Below, piece by piece: positions 44,884 through 62,970 of a stretch of 64,000 nt of DNA. The notes under the pieces were generated by a model. That model made no database searches, was not told the DNA's origin, and worked only from the letters and a program-made list of their open reading frames with translations. Location: contig CM037470.1 of assembly GCA_021014325.1 (NCBI GenBank), positions 9,125,147 through 9,189,146 of the forward strand. The letters are read 5' to 3'. Position 1 is the stretch's first letter, and every line of letters begins with the position of its first letter. A program made the position numbers and the translations under genes. The DNA is from Plazaster borealis. Lineage: Eukaryota; Echinodermata; Asteroidea; Forcipulatida; Labidiasteridae.

Positions 44884-47030
44884 TGCGGCACCTAAATGCA
44901 GCCCGAGCCCTAAATGTCGCCCGACCTAAATGTAGCCCCAAACCTGTACCTAAATGTCGCCCGGACCTAAATGTAGCCCCAAACCTGTACCTTAATGTCG
45001 CCCGGACCTAAATGTAGCCCCAAAGCTGTACCTAAATGTCGCCCGGACCGAAATGTAGCCCCAAACCTGTACCTAAATGTTGCCCCGACCAATGTAGACG
45101 CAAAGTTGTACCTAAAGTAAAAGTGTGATTTTATTTATTTATTTTGTATTATTATTATTTAAAAAAAATTGTGTGGGGGAACGGGCTGTACAAGTTTGCG
45201 TTCTTATAATTATTTGTTCTTAGCCACAAACATGAACCTATAACTAGATATTCGTCGTAGGAAGTCTGTGGATGTTCAGTCTAGCATGGAGGTAAGATTT
45301 ACTTCAAACTTTTGCTGAGGAACAAGCCGATTGCGTTGTTTCCATTGTTCGACACCGCTACCGAACCCCCTACCCCACACCCCAAAAAACACTTTGAACA
45401 CTCTGGATGCTGCGGTTTCATGACTCTTTCCGGTATATGTAGTAATTTCGTCTTAATTATGTTGATATGGTTCATTCTAAACTTGACAAGTGTTTTTTTT
45501 AAAAACTTACACAAAAAGATTATTAATTTGATCACGGTATGATTTCTATTCTGTCGGATTTGAATTGATGCTGACCACCGTTCAGGTATATTTACATTTA
45601 CTGTGTGTGCAAAAATCATATCTCGTGAACCAAAAAAGGTTGGGACTTTAAGCTAACCATGTACCTAGTATGTCGATGAAACCGCAAAGGTTTTCGGGAT
45701 GATGACGTCATCGATGACGTCATAACATTAAATCAATGTTTAATATTTAGAGCAATCATATCTGGAGAACCATAATTGCTACACACAAGATATTTGGACC
45801 ATGTGAAAGACCCTGGGGAATTTTTAAAAATCGTACACAAAGTGTGACCCTTTGACCTTTACTTCCGTTAATTATTATTTTATTTTGTTAAGTTCGTAAA
45901 AAAAGATGTTACGAACCTAAAAAGCCTCAAAAACAACTTTTCGCTTTTCATTCCCACCCCCCCCCCCCAAAAAAAGAAGAAAACAACCCACATCTCTATG
46001 TAGTCATATTTCCAAAATATCGCTTGAAACCCTCCATAAAATTGCCGTGTTGTCCCAGGATATGGGTGATTTCCGATGTGGCTATTTTGTACAAAACCTA
46101 TTGAGCCAGTTGAACCCGCTACATGGGCATATTCTTAGACGCGGAGTCCCCATACACTGTGCACAAGCAATCGGTACAGGAATATGGCCATATCCCGGAT
46201 CAACCACGGCGCAGTGCTCAGTGCTCAGTGCACATTGCAATATAGGTACAGGAAAATAGCCATATCCCGGATCAACCACGACGCTGTGCGTGCTCAGTGT
46301 TGCACAATGCAATGAATGGGTACAGGAGGAGTATACCCATATCCCGGATCAACCACGGCGCAGTGCTCAGTGCACAATGCAATAAGTACCGGAAAATAGC
46401 CATACCACTGATCAACCACGGCGCAGTGCACAATGCAATGCGTACAGGAATATGGCCATATCACGGGTCCACAGCACCGAGACGTTAATAAAAAAAAGTT
46501 GGAATTGGATGTGTTCCACATCCAAAATTTGAGCGTCATGCCGAACACCTTGTTTTTGTTTAACAAAAATTTAAGTCTAGTTTTACATGTTTTTGTTTGA
46601 AACGAGTAAAACAACTCGCCTTAACATTGATTGTAGCTATCATTACAATGATGAGCTAGGTCGGGGCGACATTTAGGTACATGTTTGGGGCTACATTTAG
46701 GTCCGGGCGACATTTAGGTACAGGTTTGGGGCTACATTTAGGTCCGGGCGACATTTAGGTACAGGTTTGGGGCTACATTTAGGTCCGGGCGACATTTAGG
46801 TACAGGTTTGGGGCTACATTTAGGTCCGGGCGACATTTAGGTACAGGTTTGGGGCTACATTTAGGTCCGGGCGACATTTAGGTACAAGTTTGGGGCTACA
46901 TTAAGGTCCGGGCGACATTTAGGTACAGGTTTGGGGCTACATTTAGGTCCGGGCGACATTTAGGTACAGGTTTGGGGCTACATTTAGGTCCGGACGACAT
47001 TTAGGGCTCGGGCTACATTTAGGGGCCGCA
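44884..47030. mobile_element. Foldback-type element with tandem-array arms
   Basis: The left arm (44884-45120) is about 5 units and the right arm (46660-47030) about 9 units of the same 41-bp repeat in inverted orientation; the unit contains GGGCGACATTTAGGTACAGG and TTTGGGGCTACATTTAGGTC. The outermost sequences also match in inverse (GTGCGGCACCTAAATG and the complement of GTGCGGCCCCTAAATG). ACCGTA and ACTGTA flank the ends and may be an imperfect target duplication. Arms made of tandem repeats are the hallmark of foldback elements. The 1.5-kb centre has no transposase. Confidence 0.75.
46135..46490. repeat. Second tandem repeat inside the foldback element
   Basis: About five units of a roughly 60-65 bp repeat with GGAATATGGCCATATCCCGG and ATCAACCACGGCGCAGTG. 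GGCCATATCC is itself partly palindromic. Confidence 0.75.
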
Positions 47031-47755
47031 CAACTGTATAAGCCAACAATTCACTCCAGAAATGAGATTTTGCATTGTGTGAATTTGACGTGTTGTGCGA
47101 ACTGCGTGTACAATGGCTGCTTGCAGTTTTGGGCAGACAATGCATTTCTGTTTATAGCAAGTTTCCAAGCTTGTACAGATAAATAATTCCACATTTTATT
47201 AACATTGCCGGAGATGGAAAGTGTACTGGGCTTTTTTGATGGTGCCAGCTAATTATGATGGATGAAATTGAGTTTATTATTTACAGCGCAAACAACAATG
47301 TAACATTGGGTGCAATGATTTGGGATTAAACTCAATTTCCGCAAACGGGGAAAAACTGTGGGGGGGAACTGGGCAACAAAAAATATAACTGGGGGATTTT
47401 AGCTGTAACATGTGGTAGGAGGAAACGCTCATACACCAGCTTGTGTTTGTAGAAAAAACGTGACATCAAAATAAAACTAGATAGTAATTGGCTATATTTT
47501 TGTTCGCATGAGGTCGCTTTCTTCAGGGAATGTCTTGCATCACAATTACAGTTTCATCTCATTTTAATTGCCTGTATGTAGTTTTCTTGCATCATTGACG
47601 AAATACATAAACATAATATAACAAAAATGAAAAAACTTGTTTTTCATTACGTAAAAATTGGTCCACAAACGCCCTCACGCGGTCAAAAATACGGCAAATT
47701 GGATACGCATTGGGCAAGTCAATGGCAATCCTTACTATATATACATCATGATTAA
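47031..47755. other. No recognised feature
   Basis: Intergenic sequence, no exon or repeat boundary supported. Confidence 0.35.
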
Positions 47756-48010
47756 TTTTCCCCTTCACAGTTGACTTGTAGAATGTTAATGACGATGAAA
47801 TGGTTTGGCTTTAATGTAATTTTCTTTCATCATCATGATAATGTCAAAAACTATGACTTATTAATTAATCAGTTTAAGCATTTAACGCCATCCCAGGTAA
47901 AAGCCTTCAGAAACTACTGTGTTCATCCATAAAAATTACAGGTAGCCGTTAACGAGAGGAACTTATCACTTCTGAACCTGAAAATATGATATGTTATTCA
48001 AAGACAATAC
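47756..48010. repeat. Rearranged fragment of the 39-41 kb duplication unit
   Basis: The first half (from CCCCTTCACAGTTGACTTGT) is inverted relative to the 41-kb unit. The second half (CATAAAAATTACAGGTAGCC, CACTTCTGAACCTGAAAA) is in the same orientation. Confidence 0.55.
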
Positions 48011-49280
48011 TTGAGATCAAGTGTTCGTAAAAACGAACATAGAGGGGTTTCCGTTGCTGGAACAAAAAGATAAAATAAAATGATTTCATACGGAAATTCA
48101 CATGTCATATCCATAAGTATGCTATGTTTGGTTGTAAACCCTTTGAACTTGCTGTATGGACCGTGGAACAGTCAAAGTGTGTTATTTTGTTTGAATAGCA
48201 TGTCAAAAGTGTAAGATTACTACTTAATGACATGTGGCTCAGGTGATATTATTATGTATTTGTAGAACTTTCTCTCAGAACTGGAAGTGAAGGTGAAAGT
48301 GGTTCATGTCCTTAAGTACGTTTTACTTGTGCTATAACGTAGGCTACAAGAAGGCATAAATATTATGACTTGAAGAAAAGTGGTTCAGGAGTATATTATT
48401 TTAAATTGTAACATCATGTTTAGACCGGAAGGAGAGGTGAAAGTGGAGTCAGATGTTTGAAATTTTTTTCAAATGTGTCAAGGGCTACAAAGGGGCACAA
48501 AGATAATGACTTTATGACATATTATTTTTAATTGGAATGTCCTTTATGGAATTGATGGAAAGGTCAAATTGTGGTCATATTTTGTGATAAAACATTTTGA
48601 TAAACTGTCAAATGTGTGATAAGCTAAAAGACGCCACAAAGATAATTTCTTTATGACATGTGATTCGGAAAATGTAATTTTTTTAAAATTTGAAACTCCT
48701 GTTTGTACCGAAGGACAAAGCGAAGTCATGTTTTTAAAATTTTTATTGCAAATGTGTCACAAGTTACATGACTCCACAAAGATTATGACTTTATGACATG
48801 TGGTTCAGAAGATACGATTTTTTTTAAATATATTTTTTAGAGCTTCCTGATTGTACCGGAAGTAAAGGTCAAGATGGGGTCATGCTTTCAAGTAAAATAT
48901 TACATGTGCTACAAGCTAAACGATGGCACAAAGATTATTACTCTATGACGTATTGATCAGAAGATATGTTTTTTTTTAAGAATAAACTTGGAATCAATGT
49001 AATTTGACACCCGATGACGTCAATATTACGAAAACGTGTTATTCATAGTAACATATTTTTTTTATGCTGCATTATTAAGGAACAAGATTTGTTCCCATGC
49101 AATGCCTTCGAACAAAACCCCTGAAAATACGTTCCACCTTTTGGTGTAGATTGTATACACATTCGTAGATGGCATTGAACATGTGATGACGTCTTAATAA
49201 TTAGTGATTGTTGTTATTAGGTTTTTGTTAACACAGATTTTTTAAATTTACGTCGAACGAAAACCCATAATATCCCTTTT
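48011..49280. repeat. Dispersed repeat D, copy 2, with degenerate internal tandem
   Basis: Matches 25800-26430 at both ends. Between 48100 and 48970, a module of about 120 bp (ACTTTATGACATGTGGTTCA, a TTCCTG-x-GTACCGGAAG segment, AAAGGTCAA, TGTGCTACAAG) repeats roughly six times with heavy divergence. Confidence 0.6.
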
Positions 49281-49660
49281 ACCTTTTGTAATTATGTATT
49301 GTTATTTTCCTAATATCCATTGAACTCTTCCGTATAGTTCGCGCTGTTAGAAGTCTGTGAAATACTCATGGTAAACTTGTATAGCTTCCTCATGTGTTAA
49401 CAAATTCTCCTCTAGGACGACAAAGACACGACGGTTCGACTTAGGAATGCCAATACATTGGGATCACAAAAACTTAAATATTGTCAACAAAAGGCGAAAA
49501 ACACTAGATAAAGCTACTATTTATTAGGAAATGGCGCAACTATGGACTGATTTCCGTGTCTGGGTTTTCATTTCCCTGTCATCTTGATGAAAAATCATCT
49601 TTATTTGAATTAAAGCTTATCTTGTCATAAAGATGGTAATAGTTAGAGCATTCTGCGAAA

Positions 49661-49846
49661 TCAGTTCAGCGGAAGTGTCCCCGTCAACAGAAGTATGTCA
49701 ACAACAAATAACTCCCAAAGATCGCCCGCATCAGGCGACTTTTGCAAAATAATTTGTATGGTGTCCGTTTGATTGCTGCTGTCAATGCTGCCTGAGATGC
49801 GGTTGGTACCCGCAGCCACCTCAATAAACGTGGATGGATTCGACAT
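49661..49846 (-). CDS. Small open frame of unknown function
   Basis: Sixty-one residues starting MSNPSTFIEVAAGTNRISG and containing DTIQIILQKSPDAGDLWELF. The composition looks protein-like (alternating beta-type residues), and the start fits a first exon. No family is recognised and no splice partner was found. It could be an exon of an unseen gene or a repeat remnant. Confidence 0.25.
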   Translation of the reverse strand: MSNPSTFIEVAAGTNRISGSIDSSNQTDTIQIILQKSPDAGDLWELFVVDILLLTGTLPLN

Positions 49847-50299
49847 TTTTATGGTGTTTTAAATACGACAAATGTTTTCCCTCAAAAGCAGCAGAGCCTA
49901 CTAAAGCATGCAGTCAACTACATTCGACAAGGGTATTAAATTGTGACTTTCTGAATAAAACAGTCGAGATCAAAGTACACATATCGTTATCAATTTGTGT
50001 GGCTATTTTTAGCGTCTTCAATCAGAAATATACAAAGCATAACTGCGTCTCTTGATTCTCGCTAGGTAAATGTTTTCCGTTTGACATTTAAGATATAGTC
50101 AAAACTCAGTCGTGACCTGGTTTGGAAAAGAAGTCACCTATTGTTGTGCGATTCACTGTAACTGATTAACTTGTAGGCGCAATACCTACTTTACTGGAAT
50201 TTGGTGCCAGCCGCAAGTTTGCAAATGTACTGGACTTCACTCCCCCAATCACAGAAAAATCATTGTTGCTACCGGAACAAACAAGTTGACATACTTTAT

Positions 50300-50666
50300 T
50301 TAAAGGCATCGTACACGTTTGGTAAAGACTCTGATAATTAATGGCAATAAAAATTAACTTGGTAAGAAGTACAGCAGCTTTGGAGAGTATAATGCATTTT
50401 GAGATACTTTTCACTATAGCCCTTTTTATCCCCAAAATATTTTGAATATTGAGAAGCGTTTCATTAACGCTTCTCAGAGTGTGTATTCCAATACAGGTTA
50501 TTCTTCCTGCGTGGCAAAACCACTCCAGATTTTCGGCAATATCTCACAAACGCTACCACCTTTTGAAATGAAATTTTCACAGGTTAGTTTTATGGTATAT
50601 ATCTACAACTATATAGGTTTGAAACAAAAAATAGGCTCCAATTACCAAACGTGTACGATGCCTTAA
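50300..50666 (+). mobile_element. MITE family B, copy with internal deletion
   Basis: Starts TTAAAGGCATCGTACACG and ends ACGTGTACGATGCCTTAA, so its ends are nearer to family A than in other B copies. The body keeps the CTCCAGATTTTCGGCAATAT block. The region around 50415 lacks about 30 bp relative to 15006-15404. Confidence 0.8.
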
Positions 50667-50925
50667 GGGGTCATTCAATAATAGAATATAACACGCAGTG
50701 GGCTCTTTCAGGTCGTCTGTCATGTCAGTGCTGTTCCATTGTTATCGGTTAAACTTGTTTCTTGAGCCCAATGGGGAGTTGGCGTGAATTTCCACTTCTG
50801 TTTCTACCACAAATTTGCATGCTGGAAGCCTTGAAGAGTCATTCAAACTCCTGAGCTAAAATATCTGCTTCATTTGAGGCATTGCTTTGTTGTTTAGTGC
50901 ATAGTATAATGAAAAGTCCGTATCT

Positions 50926-51985
50926 ACGGAGCCCCTAAAGGGACAGGTAAAATAAAATTTGAAAAGGTACAAAAAATGTTGAAATTATTTCGTTCCCTCG
51001 CTCGAAATATTATTTCATTCCCTCGAAATATTATTTCGTCCCCTCGAAATATTATTTCGTTCCCTCGAAATATTATTTCATTCCCTCGAAATATTAATTC
51101 GAGGGGACAAAATAAGTTATTTCGTGGGAATGAAATATTATTTTGAGGGAACGAAATATAATTATTTCGTTCAAATGAAATAATATTTCGAGGGAACGAA
51201 ATAATTTAGCTGGTACGGAGTCTTTGATATGCCAAGAGAATTTCTGGGATATTAAAATCATTATTTCAGTGTATCTTTTCCGTATTCTATTACAACTACA
51301 TCGTGTCGTCTTTCACTAACTTTCCTAATTTAGCGAAGTAAATAATAAAACGCAAATTAGACTGGTTGACAGCCCTTTTGTTGGCAAGAATGCATCTTAT
51401 CTTTATCCCTTGTAATTTGTTATTCATTTTTTCTTTGTACGCCTAAAACTTAAGACTTATACAGAATTCTATCAACCTTTCTCTACTCACTCTACTTGAG
51501 ACTATAATGCAACTTCCATTTAATTATTAAGAAAACGACCTGAATCCCCCGGGGAAAAAAACCCAAAGCAAACAACATCAGCAACAAACCCCCCCCCCCC
51601 AAAAAAAAAAACAAAAAAACAAAACAAAACAACAACAACAAAACAAAACAAAAACAAATAAAAAAACAAAAAACAAACCAAAGAAACACATTAAGAGGTT
51701 GTTATTTTTACGGCAATCTCGTAATGATACTTGGAAATTAAATGGCATATAAAAGCCTCCGTAGCCTCTCAATTATTTCGAGGGAACGAAATAATATTTC
51801 GTTCCCACGAAATAATATATCAATTCGTTCCCTCGAAATATTATTTCATTCCCTCGAAATGTTATTTCGAGGGAACGAAATAACATTTCGGGGGAATGAA
51901 ATAATATTTCGAGGGAACGAAATAATTTTAACATTTATTTTACCTTTTCAAATTTTATTTTACCTGTGCCTTTAGGGGCTCCGTA
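50926..51985. mobile_element. Foldback element with TTCGAGGGAACGAAATAA palindrome arrays
   Basis: Outer ends ACGGAGCCCCTAAAGG (50926) and its complement at 51985 are followed on both sides by AGGTAAAATAAAATTTGAAA. Inner arms at 50990-51205 and 51770-51925 are arrays of CCCTCGAAATATTATTTCGT and its complement, so each arm is also self-complementary. The centre (51230-51770) is AT-rich, with an A/C-rich run at 51590-51690. A related end (TACGGAGTCTCTAAAGGGAC) occurs alone at 52225. Confidence 0.75.
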
Positions 51986-52530
51986 CGTATCAATATTAAA
52001 ACAATCGTAAATTTTGGGTTATGTGAGTGGGTCGAAACAATTTCGAAGAACGATCGAAATTTTCAAATATTGATTATTATAAATTGCCCCCAAATAAAAG
52101 AATAATTGCTAAGCAATATGTTTTTATTTATGATTAAGAGTAGATTTAATGACCTGGGCAGACAGTCACGTTTGTTTGCCCCCTTCTTCTGTAATAACTT
52201 GTTGGATTCACATGGAATTTTGTACGGAGTCTCTAAAGGGACACATGATGAGGATTCTTTTTGAGTTCTTTATTTTGCTCGAATCAAGTCGTGCGATCGA
52301 AATGATTTCTCGCGAGCTAAATATTTTGAGCGTACGAAATGATTTTGTGAGCACGAAAAAGTTTCTAGGGGACGAAAAAGAGGACTCACAATCATTTCTT
52401 TGTAAGTAAATTGTTCTCATCATGTCCCTCATCAGGGCCCAGTAATTTGTTGTTGCGTTAATATTTTGGGAAAGATTTTCAAAAACAGGTAAACTTTGGT
52501 CGCATGATGCACTGATCATGCGATCCCTAT

Positions 52531-52906
52531 TTAAAGGCACTGTACACGTTTGGTAATTACTCAAAATATATTATAACATAAAAACTGACTTGGTAACGGG
52601 CAACGGAAAGCTGTTGATAGTATAAAACATTGTGAGAAACGACTCCCTCTGAAGTAACGTAGTTTTTGAAAAAGAGGTAATTTCTCACTGAAATAATAAC
52701 AGACTTCTTGCAAGAAGCCTTTTATTCCTATCTGAAAGCACACAAAATTGTACAACGAGGGTGTTTTTTCTTTCAACATTTTATTGCAACTTCGATGACC
52801 AATTGAGCCCAAAGTATCACAGGCTTGTTATTTTATGCATATGTTGGGATACAACAAGTGAGAACACTGGTCTTTGACAATTACCAAACGTGTTCAGTGC
52901 CTTTAA
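52531..52906 (-). mobile_element. MITE family A, full copy
   Basis: TTAAAGGCACTGTACACG at the start and GTGTTCAGTGCCTTTAA at the end: a well-preserved TIR pair with TTAA on both sides. Confidence 0.85.
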
Positions 52907-53469
52907 GTTGGTGCCATGACCCTTTTTTCCAATTACCAATATGAACTAGTATTGCAAACTAGCCCAGAGTCCAAAGTATAACTTGACCTTGCTTCAAAGA
53001 AACGATTACTTGTTCAAGTGTAACGATTCTTTCCAAGGCAGCCAAAGTCGTAGGACCACAATCAACGAAGGTGAGTTCCACTAGTATACTCAATGGGGAT
53101 TCTGGACCAAATTTGTTGAAACCTTTATACCCACAGGACCCGCCCCACCCCTATTGGGAGGCCCCAGCCCATGTTACGCCAGTTGCAGATTTGAACTATT
53201 TAGGGGAGCTTTTGCTCCAAAAATGCAAGTGACCCCAACCACAGTTAGGGTCAAATGAGGAGCACGGGTACAACCGTCCAAAAATCATCGAGATACAAGT
53301 GAGCCCAAAACTGACTTACAGTGTGATAGAGCCAATGATGCGTGTGATCCCAACTGTAGTTGGCGCCAAATGAGGGCACGGGAGTAGTATATAGTTTACG
53401 TATAATGATTTACGTCTGTTTTAGACCCGTTAAAGCCGCCGCCTCGGCCGTATCTAAATAGGGCAAAGC
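52907..53469. other. Intergenic with a small tandem motif
   Basis: GTGACCCCAACCACAGTTAG / GTGATCCCAACTGTAGTTGG variants occur twice around 53230 and 53345. No coding sequence recognised. Confidence 0.4.
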
Positions 53470-54051
53470 AATCGCATTATATTTCAATGTCGTTTTCGAG
53501 GCAGCTGCAGCAAGCTCGTTCATTATTGAAGCCCTGACCTCGGCCATCAGCTCCTGTATTTTTTTGCCCCCTCACCTCTCGCTGGATTGCGTAAGCTTTG
53601 TGCACCTTTTTTTTCTGAATATCAGCCTTCATTTGACCATCTCCCGTCGAATACGAGCTTGAACTCTTCAGGGAAGATGAACCCATCTCGTAGCGCGTGT
53701 GCGATCACATCCGAAGTGCTTTTTAACTTGGATAGGGCTAGAATACGAATCTTGGCATTTTTGGGGGCTTTTACTCGGAGCTGCCGAGACACGTACTTGC
53801 TGGCAATACCAGCCAGACCACAAGAAAGTGCAGCCACCTCAAGTGCAACGACAACATCAGGTGCGGCTATAAATGTGGAGAGCAGACCCACGCCAGCAGC
53901 CCCCATTCCAAGACTGGATGCAACCAACCAACGCTGTGTCAATACCATCAACGATATTGATAGCTCGACAGTACATTTTGTACAGCTTGGCTCTGTCCAA
54001 AAAATGAAGCCAGGATTTCTTTAGAGAAAGTACGTCATTTACACTGGCCAA
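53470..54051 (-). pseudogene. Broken repeat-associated glycine/alanine-rich membrane-like protein
   Basis: The minus strand keeps protein similarity across three frames. From 54051 there is an alpha-helical start (AINIVDGIDTALV). From about 53940 comes a hydrophobic Gly/Ala segment (SSLGMGAAGVGLLSTF, ALEVAALSCGLAGIASKYV), then ILALSKLKSTSDVIAHALRD and EEFKLV. From about 53650 there is a basic helix ending AYAIQREVRGQK. A seven-T run at 53559-53565 shifts the frame again before a MNELAAAASKTTLK-like end. I recognise this arrangement (Gly-rich hydrophobic block, then ILA-x-SKL, then EEFKLV) from multi-copy proteins of invertebrate genomes, but cannot name the family. At least three frame changes make it a pseudogene. 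Confidence 0.5.
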
Positions 54052-54422
54052 TAAAAAGATTCAAATTATCTAATCTTATAAGAAAGCTCAATTCAAAACT
54101 GTCTTGTGAACATTTCTTGGAATTCGTGTTGAGCATTAGACTGAAACTTATGGTTTTTCTAATATAACAGTACCATGTACGTTGTAGTTAAATACACGTT
54201 GATTACCCTTACAAAGATAATTTAGTTTTTCCATAAATTTTCTTGCCAGAGAGTAAACAAATGTGTAGCATATACAATTTAACGAATACAATAAACAATA
54301 GTTCATGTACATAATATACAGGTGAGAGTTTTCTTACAGTGTAAACAAAAATGTATCCTTATCCACTCTATTCAAAAACAAGATCAAAGGTAAGTGTTCC
54401 ATCTATTATGAGCAAGGCAATA

Positions 54423-55690
54423 CAAAATGTCCGAAAGGATGACTTACAAGTGCAAGTCTTTCATTTATGATCGAAAAGGATGACCTACAATTGTTAGTCT
54501 TTTATTCATGGTCGGAAAGGATGACCTACAATTGTTAGTCTTTCATTCATGATCGGAAAGGATGACCTACAATTGTAGGTCTTTCATTCATGATCGGAAA
54601 GGATGACCTATAATTGTTGCTCTTTTGTTCATGATCGGAAAGGATGACCTGCAATTGTTGGTCTTTCATTCATGATCGGAAAGGATGACCTACAATTGTA
54701 AGTCTTTCATTCATGACCGGAAAGGATGACCTACAATTGTAAGTCTTTCATTCATGACCGGAAAGGATGACCTGCAATTGTTGGTCTTTTATTCATGATC
54801 GGAAAGGATGACCTACAATTGTAGCTCTTTTATTCATGATCGGAAAGGATGACCTGCAATTGTTGGTCTTTCATTCATGATCGGAAAGGATGACCTACAA
54901 TTATAGGTATTTTATTCATGATCGGAAAGGATGCCCTAAAATTATAAGTCTTTCATTCATGATCGGAAAAGATGACCTACAATTGTAAGTCTTTCATTCA
55001 TGACCGGAAAGGATGACCTACAATTGTAAGTCTTTCATTCATGACCGGAAAGGATGACCTGCAATTGTTGGTCTTTTATTCATGATCGGAAAGGATGACC
55101 TACAATTGTAGCTCTTTTATTCATGATCGGAAAGGATGACGTGCAATTGTTGGTCTTTCATTCATGATCGGAAAGGATGACCTACAATTATAGGTATTTT
55201 ATTCATGATCGGAAAGGATGCCCTAAAATTATAAGTCTTTCATTCATGATCGGAAAAGATGACCTGTAATTGTTTGTCTTTCATTCATGGTCGGAAAGGA
55301 TGACCTATAATTATAGGTCTTTTATTCATGATCGGAAAGAATGATGTAGGTTTTTCATTCATGTTTGGAAAGGATGACCTACACTTGTTTGTCTTTCATT
55401 CATAATCGGAAAGGGTGACCTACAATTGTAGGTATTTAATTCATGATCGGAAAGGATGACCTGCAATTGTAGGTATTTCATTCATGATCGGAAAGGATGA
55501 CCTACACTTGTACGTATTTCATTCATGATCGGAAAGGATGACCTACAATTATAGGTCTTTCATTCTTGTTTGGAAAGCATGACCTACACTTGTTGGTCTT
55601 TCTTTCATGATCGGAAAGGATGACCTACAGTTGTAGGTCTTTCAACCATGATTGGAAAGTATATGAACTACAATTTGAAGGTATTTTATC
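54423..55690. repeat. 41-bp minisatellite with higher-order structure
   Basis: About 30 units of 41 bp, each containing GGAAAGGATGACCTACAATT followed by GTAGGTCTTTCATTCATGAT. The centre ACCTACAATTGTAGGT is palindromic. A block of seven units (starting 54684) is repeated 287 bp later (starting 54971) with matching unit variants, showing a 7-unit duplication. The edges are more diverged than the middle. Confidence 0.9.
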
Positions 55691-56438
55691 CAAGATGGGA
55701 AAACACTGTAAGTTATTGAACGTGCGCAATGCATTTCAGTTTAAAGAAATTTAATTTCTCGGATTTACTGCATTTGGGCTTCACATCCATTTCGAGGCAT
55801 TTGCCTATTTTAAGCCTTAATTAAAATTGTCTATGTTCCACTTGCTTATTTGGACCTAAAAGAGACGTCGAACTTGGCATGTGGCAGTTTTAAATTAAAG
55901 GGTAAATAACAGAGAACGATACCAAACAGCTCCAATTATCTTTAAATTTTGCCAATTTGTAAATATCTCAACATTTCAATTGTCTGCATATAAAAATAAA
56001 AATAAATATAGTTTTAAAAACACTGAATTATCACATTAAAGCTTATGGGACTTTGGGACGCTAGGTGGCAGCAGACATAACGGGTAAATCCATTGTTCTT
56101 AGATGTGCGAATGCACAGAACTATGTAAACAATGAAATTTGCCTGGTAAGTCTGCTGCCACCTATGTTTAAAAGTCTCACATTGGGGTAGGCACGTGCCC
56201 CCGTGCCCCCGTGGCCTCCTCCCCATTAGTTACACCTGAGTGCTTCACACAATTATCAGTCTGGCAAATATACCAATGCTATCAACAATATTCAGCAATG
56301 GACCAAGGTCTGGATGAATAACGGAAATTAAGCCCACTTACAATAACGACGGTTTGAGGATCACTCTCACATTATTTTCACAGATTTACCAAGAGACGTA
56401 ATCAAAGAGGTGTACAACTTCAACAACCAAGTGGCGTC
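55691..56438. other. Upstream of the sulfotransferase
   Basis: Holds one short inverted pair (CTAGGTGGCAGCAGAC at about 56061 and GTCTGCTGCCACCTA at about 56150). ATTTTCACAG at about 56380 could be a 5' UTR splice acceptor. No promoter element was assigned. Confidence 0.4.
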
Positions 56439-62471
<6,033 letters not shown>

Positions 62472-62621
62472 CCAATCAAATGCAGCATAGCTGACTGGAC
62501 GATCCAATCAGAAAGCACCAGATCTGTGATGAGTTATAAGGGTGCAGCCATCTTGCTTATTACACTTAAACCAATGTATCAAACTGATAATAGGAGTGAC
62601 AAGTGGTCCAAGACCTCTTCG

Positions 62622-62970
62622 GAGGCCCTGTACACTATTGGTAAGATCGCAAAATACAGATGTTCACAGATTCACAGATAACTGACATGATTTAAAGTAA
62701 ATAATGGTATAAAGGGTTCCTCAAAATATTTCTGCCTAAAACGCTATCGTTTCTGAGAAATGAGTAAAACAATAGTTTTTATCACGCGCGATAAAAACTC
62801 GATGTTCGAAAAAACAGAAAACACATAAGGTCTCTTTTCACTAGTTTCTCGTGACCTCGATGACCCATTAAGCTAAAACTTTCACAGGTTTGTTTGTTTA
62901 TGCATATTTTGAATCACACAAAACGTGGACACTGATTTTGAGCTTTTACCAAAAGTGTACAATACCTTTA
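62622..62970 (-). mobile_element. MITE family C, related to A
   Basis: The right end AAAGTGTACAATACCTTTAA and the TTTCACAGGTTTGTTTGTTTATGC block follow family A, but the core is a different palindrome, AGTTTTTATCACGCGCGATA(AAAACT). The left end is degraded. Confidence 0.55.

Noticed and set aside
54423..55690. CRISPR array
   Set aside because: Units are contiguous 41-bp repeats without unique spacers, and the genome is eukaryotic.
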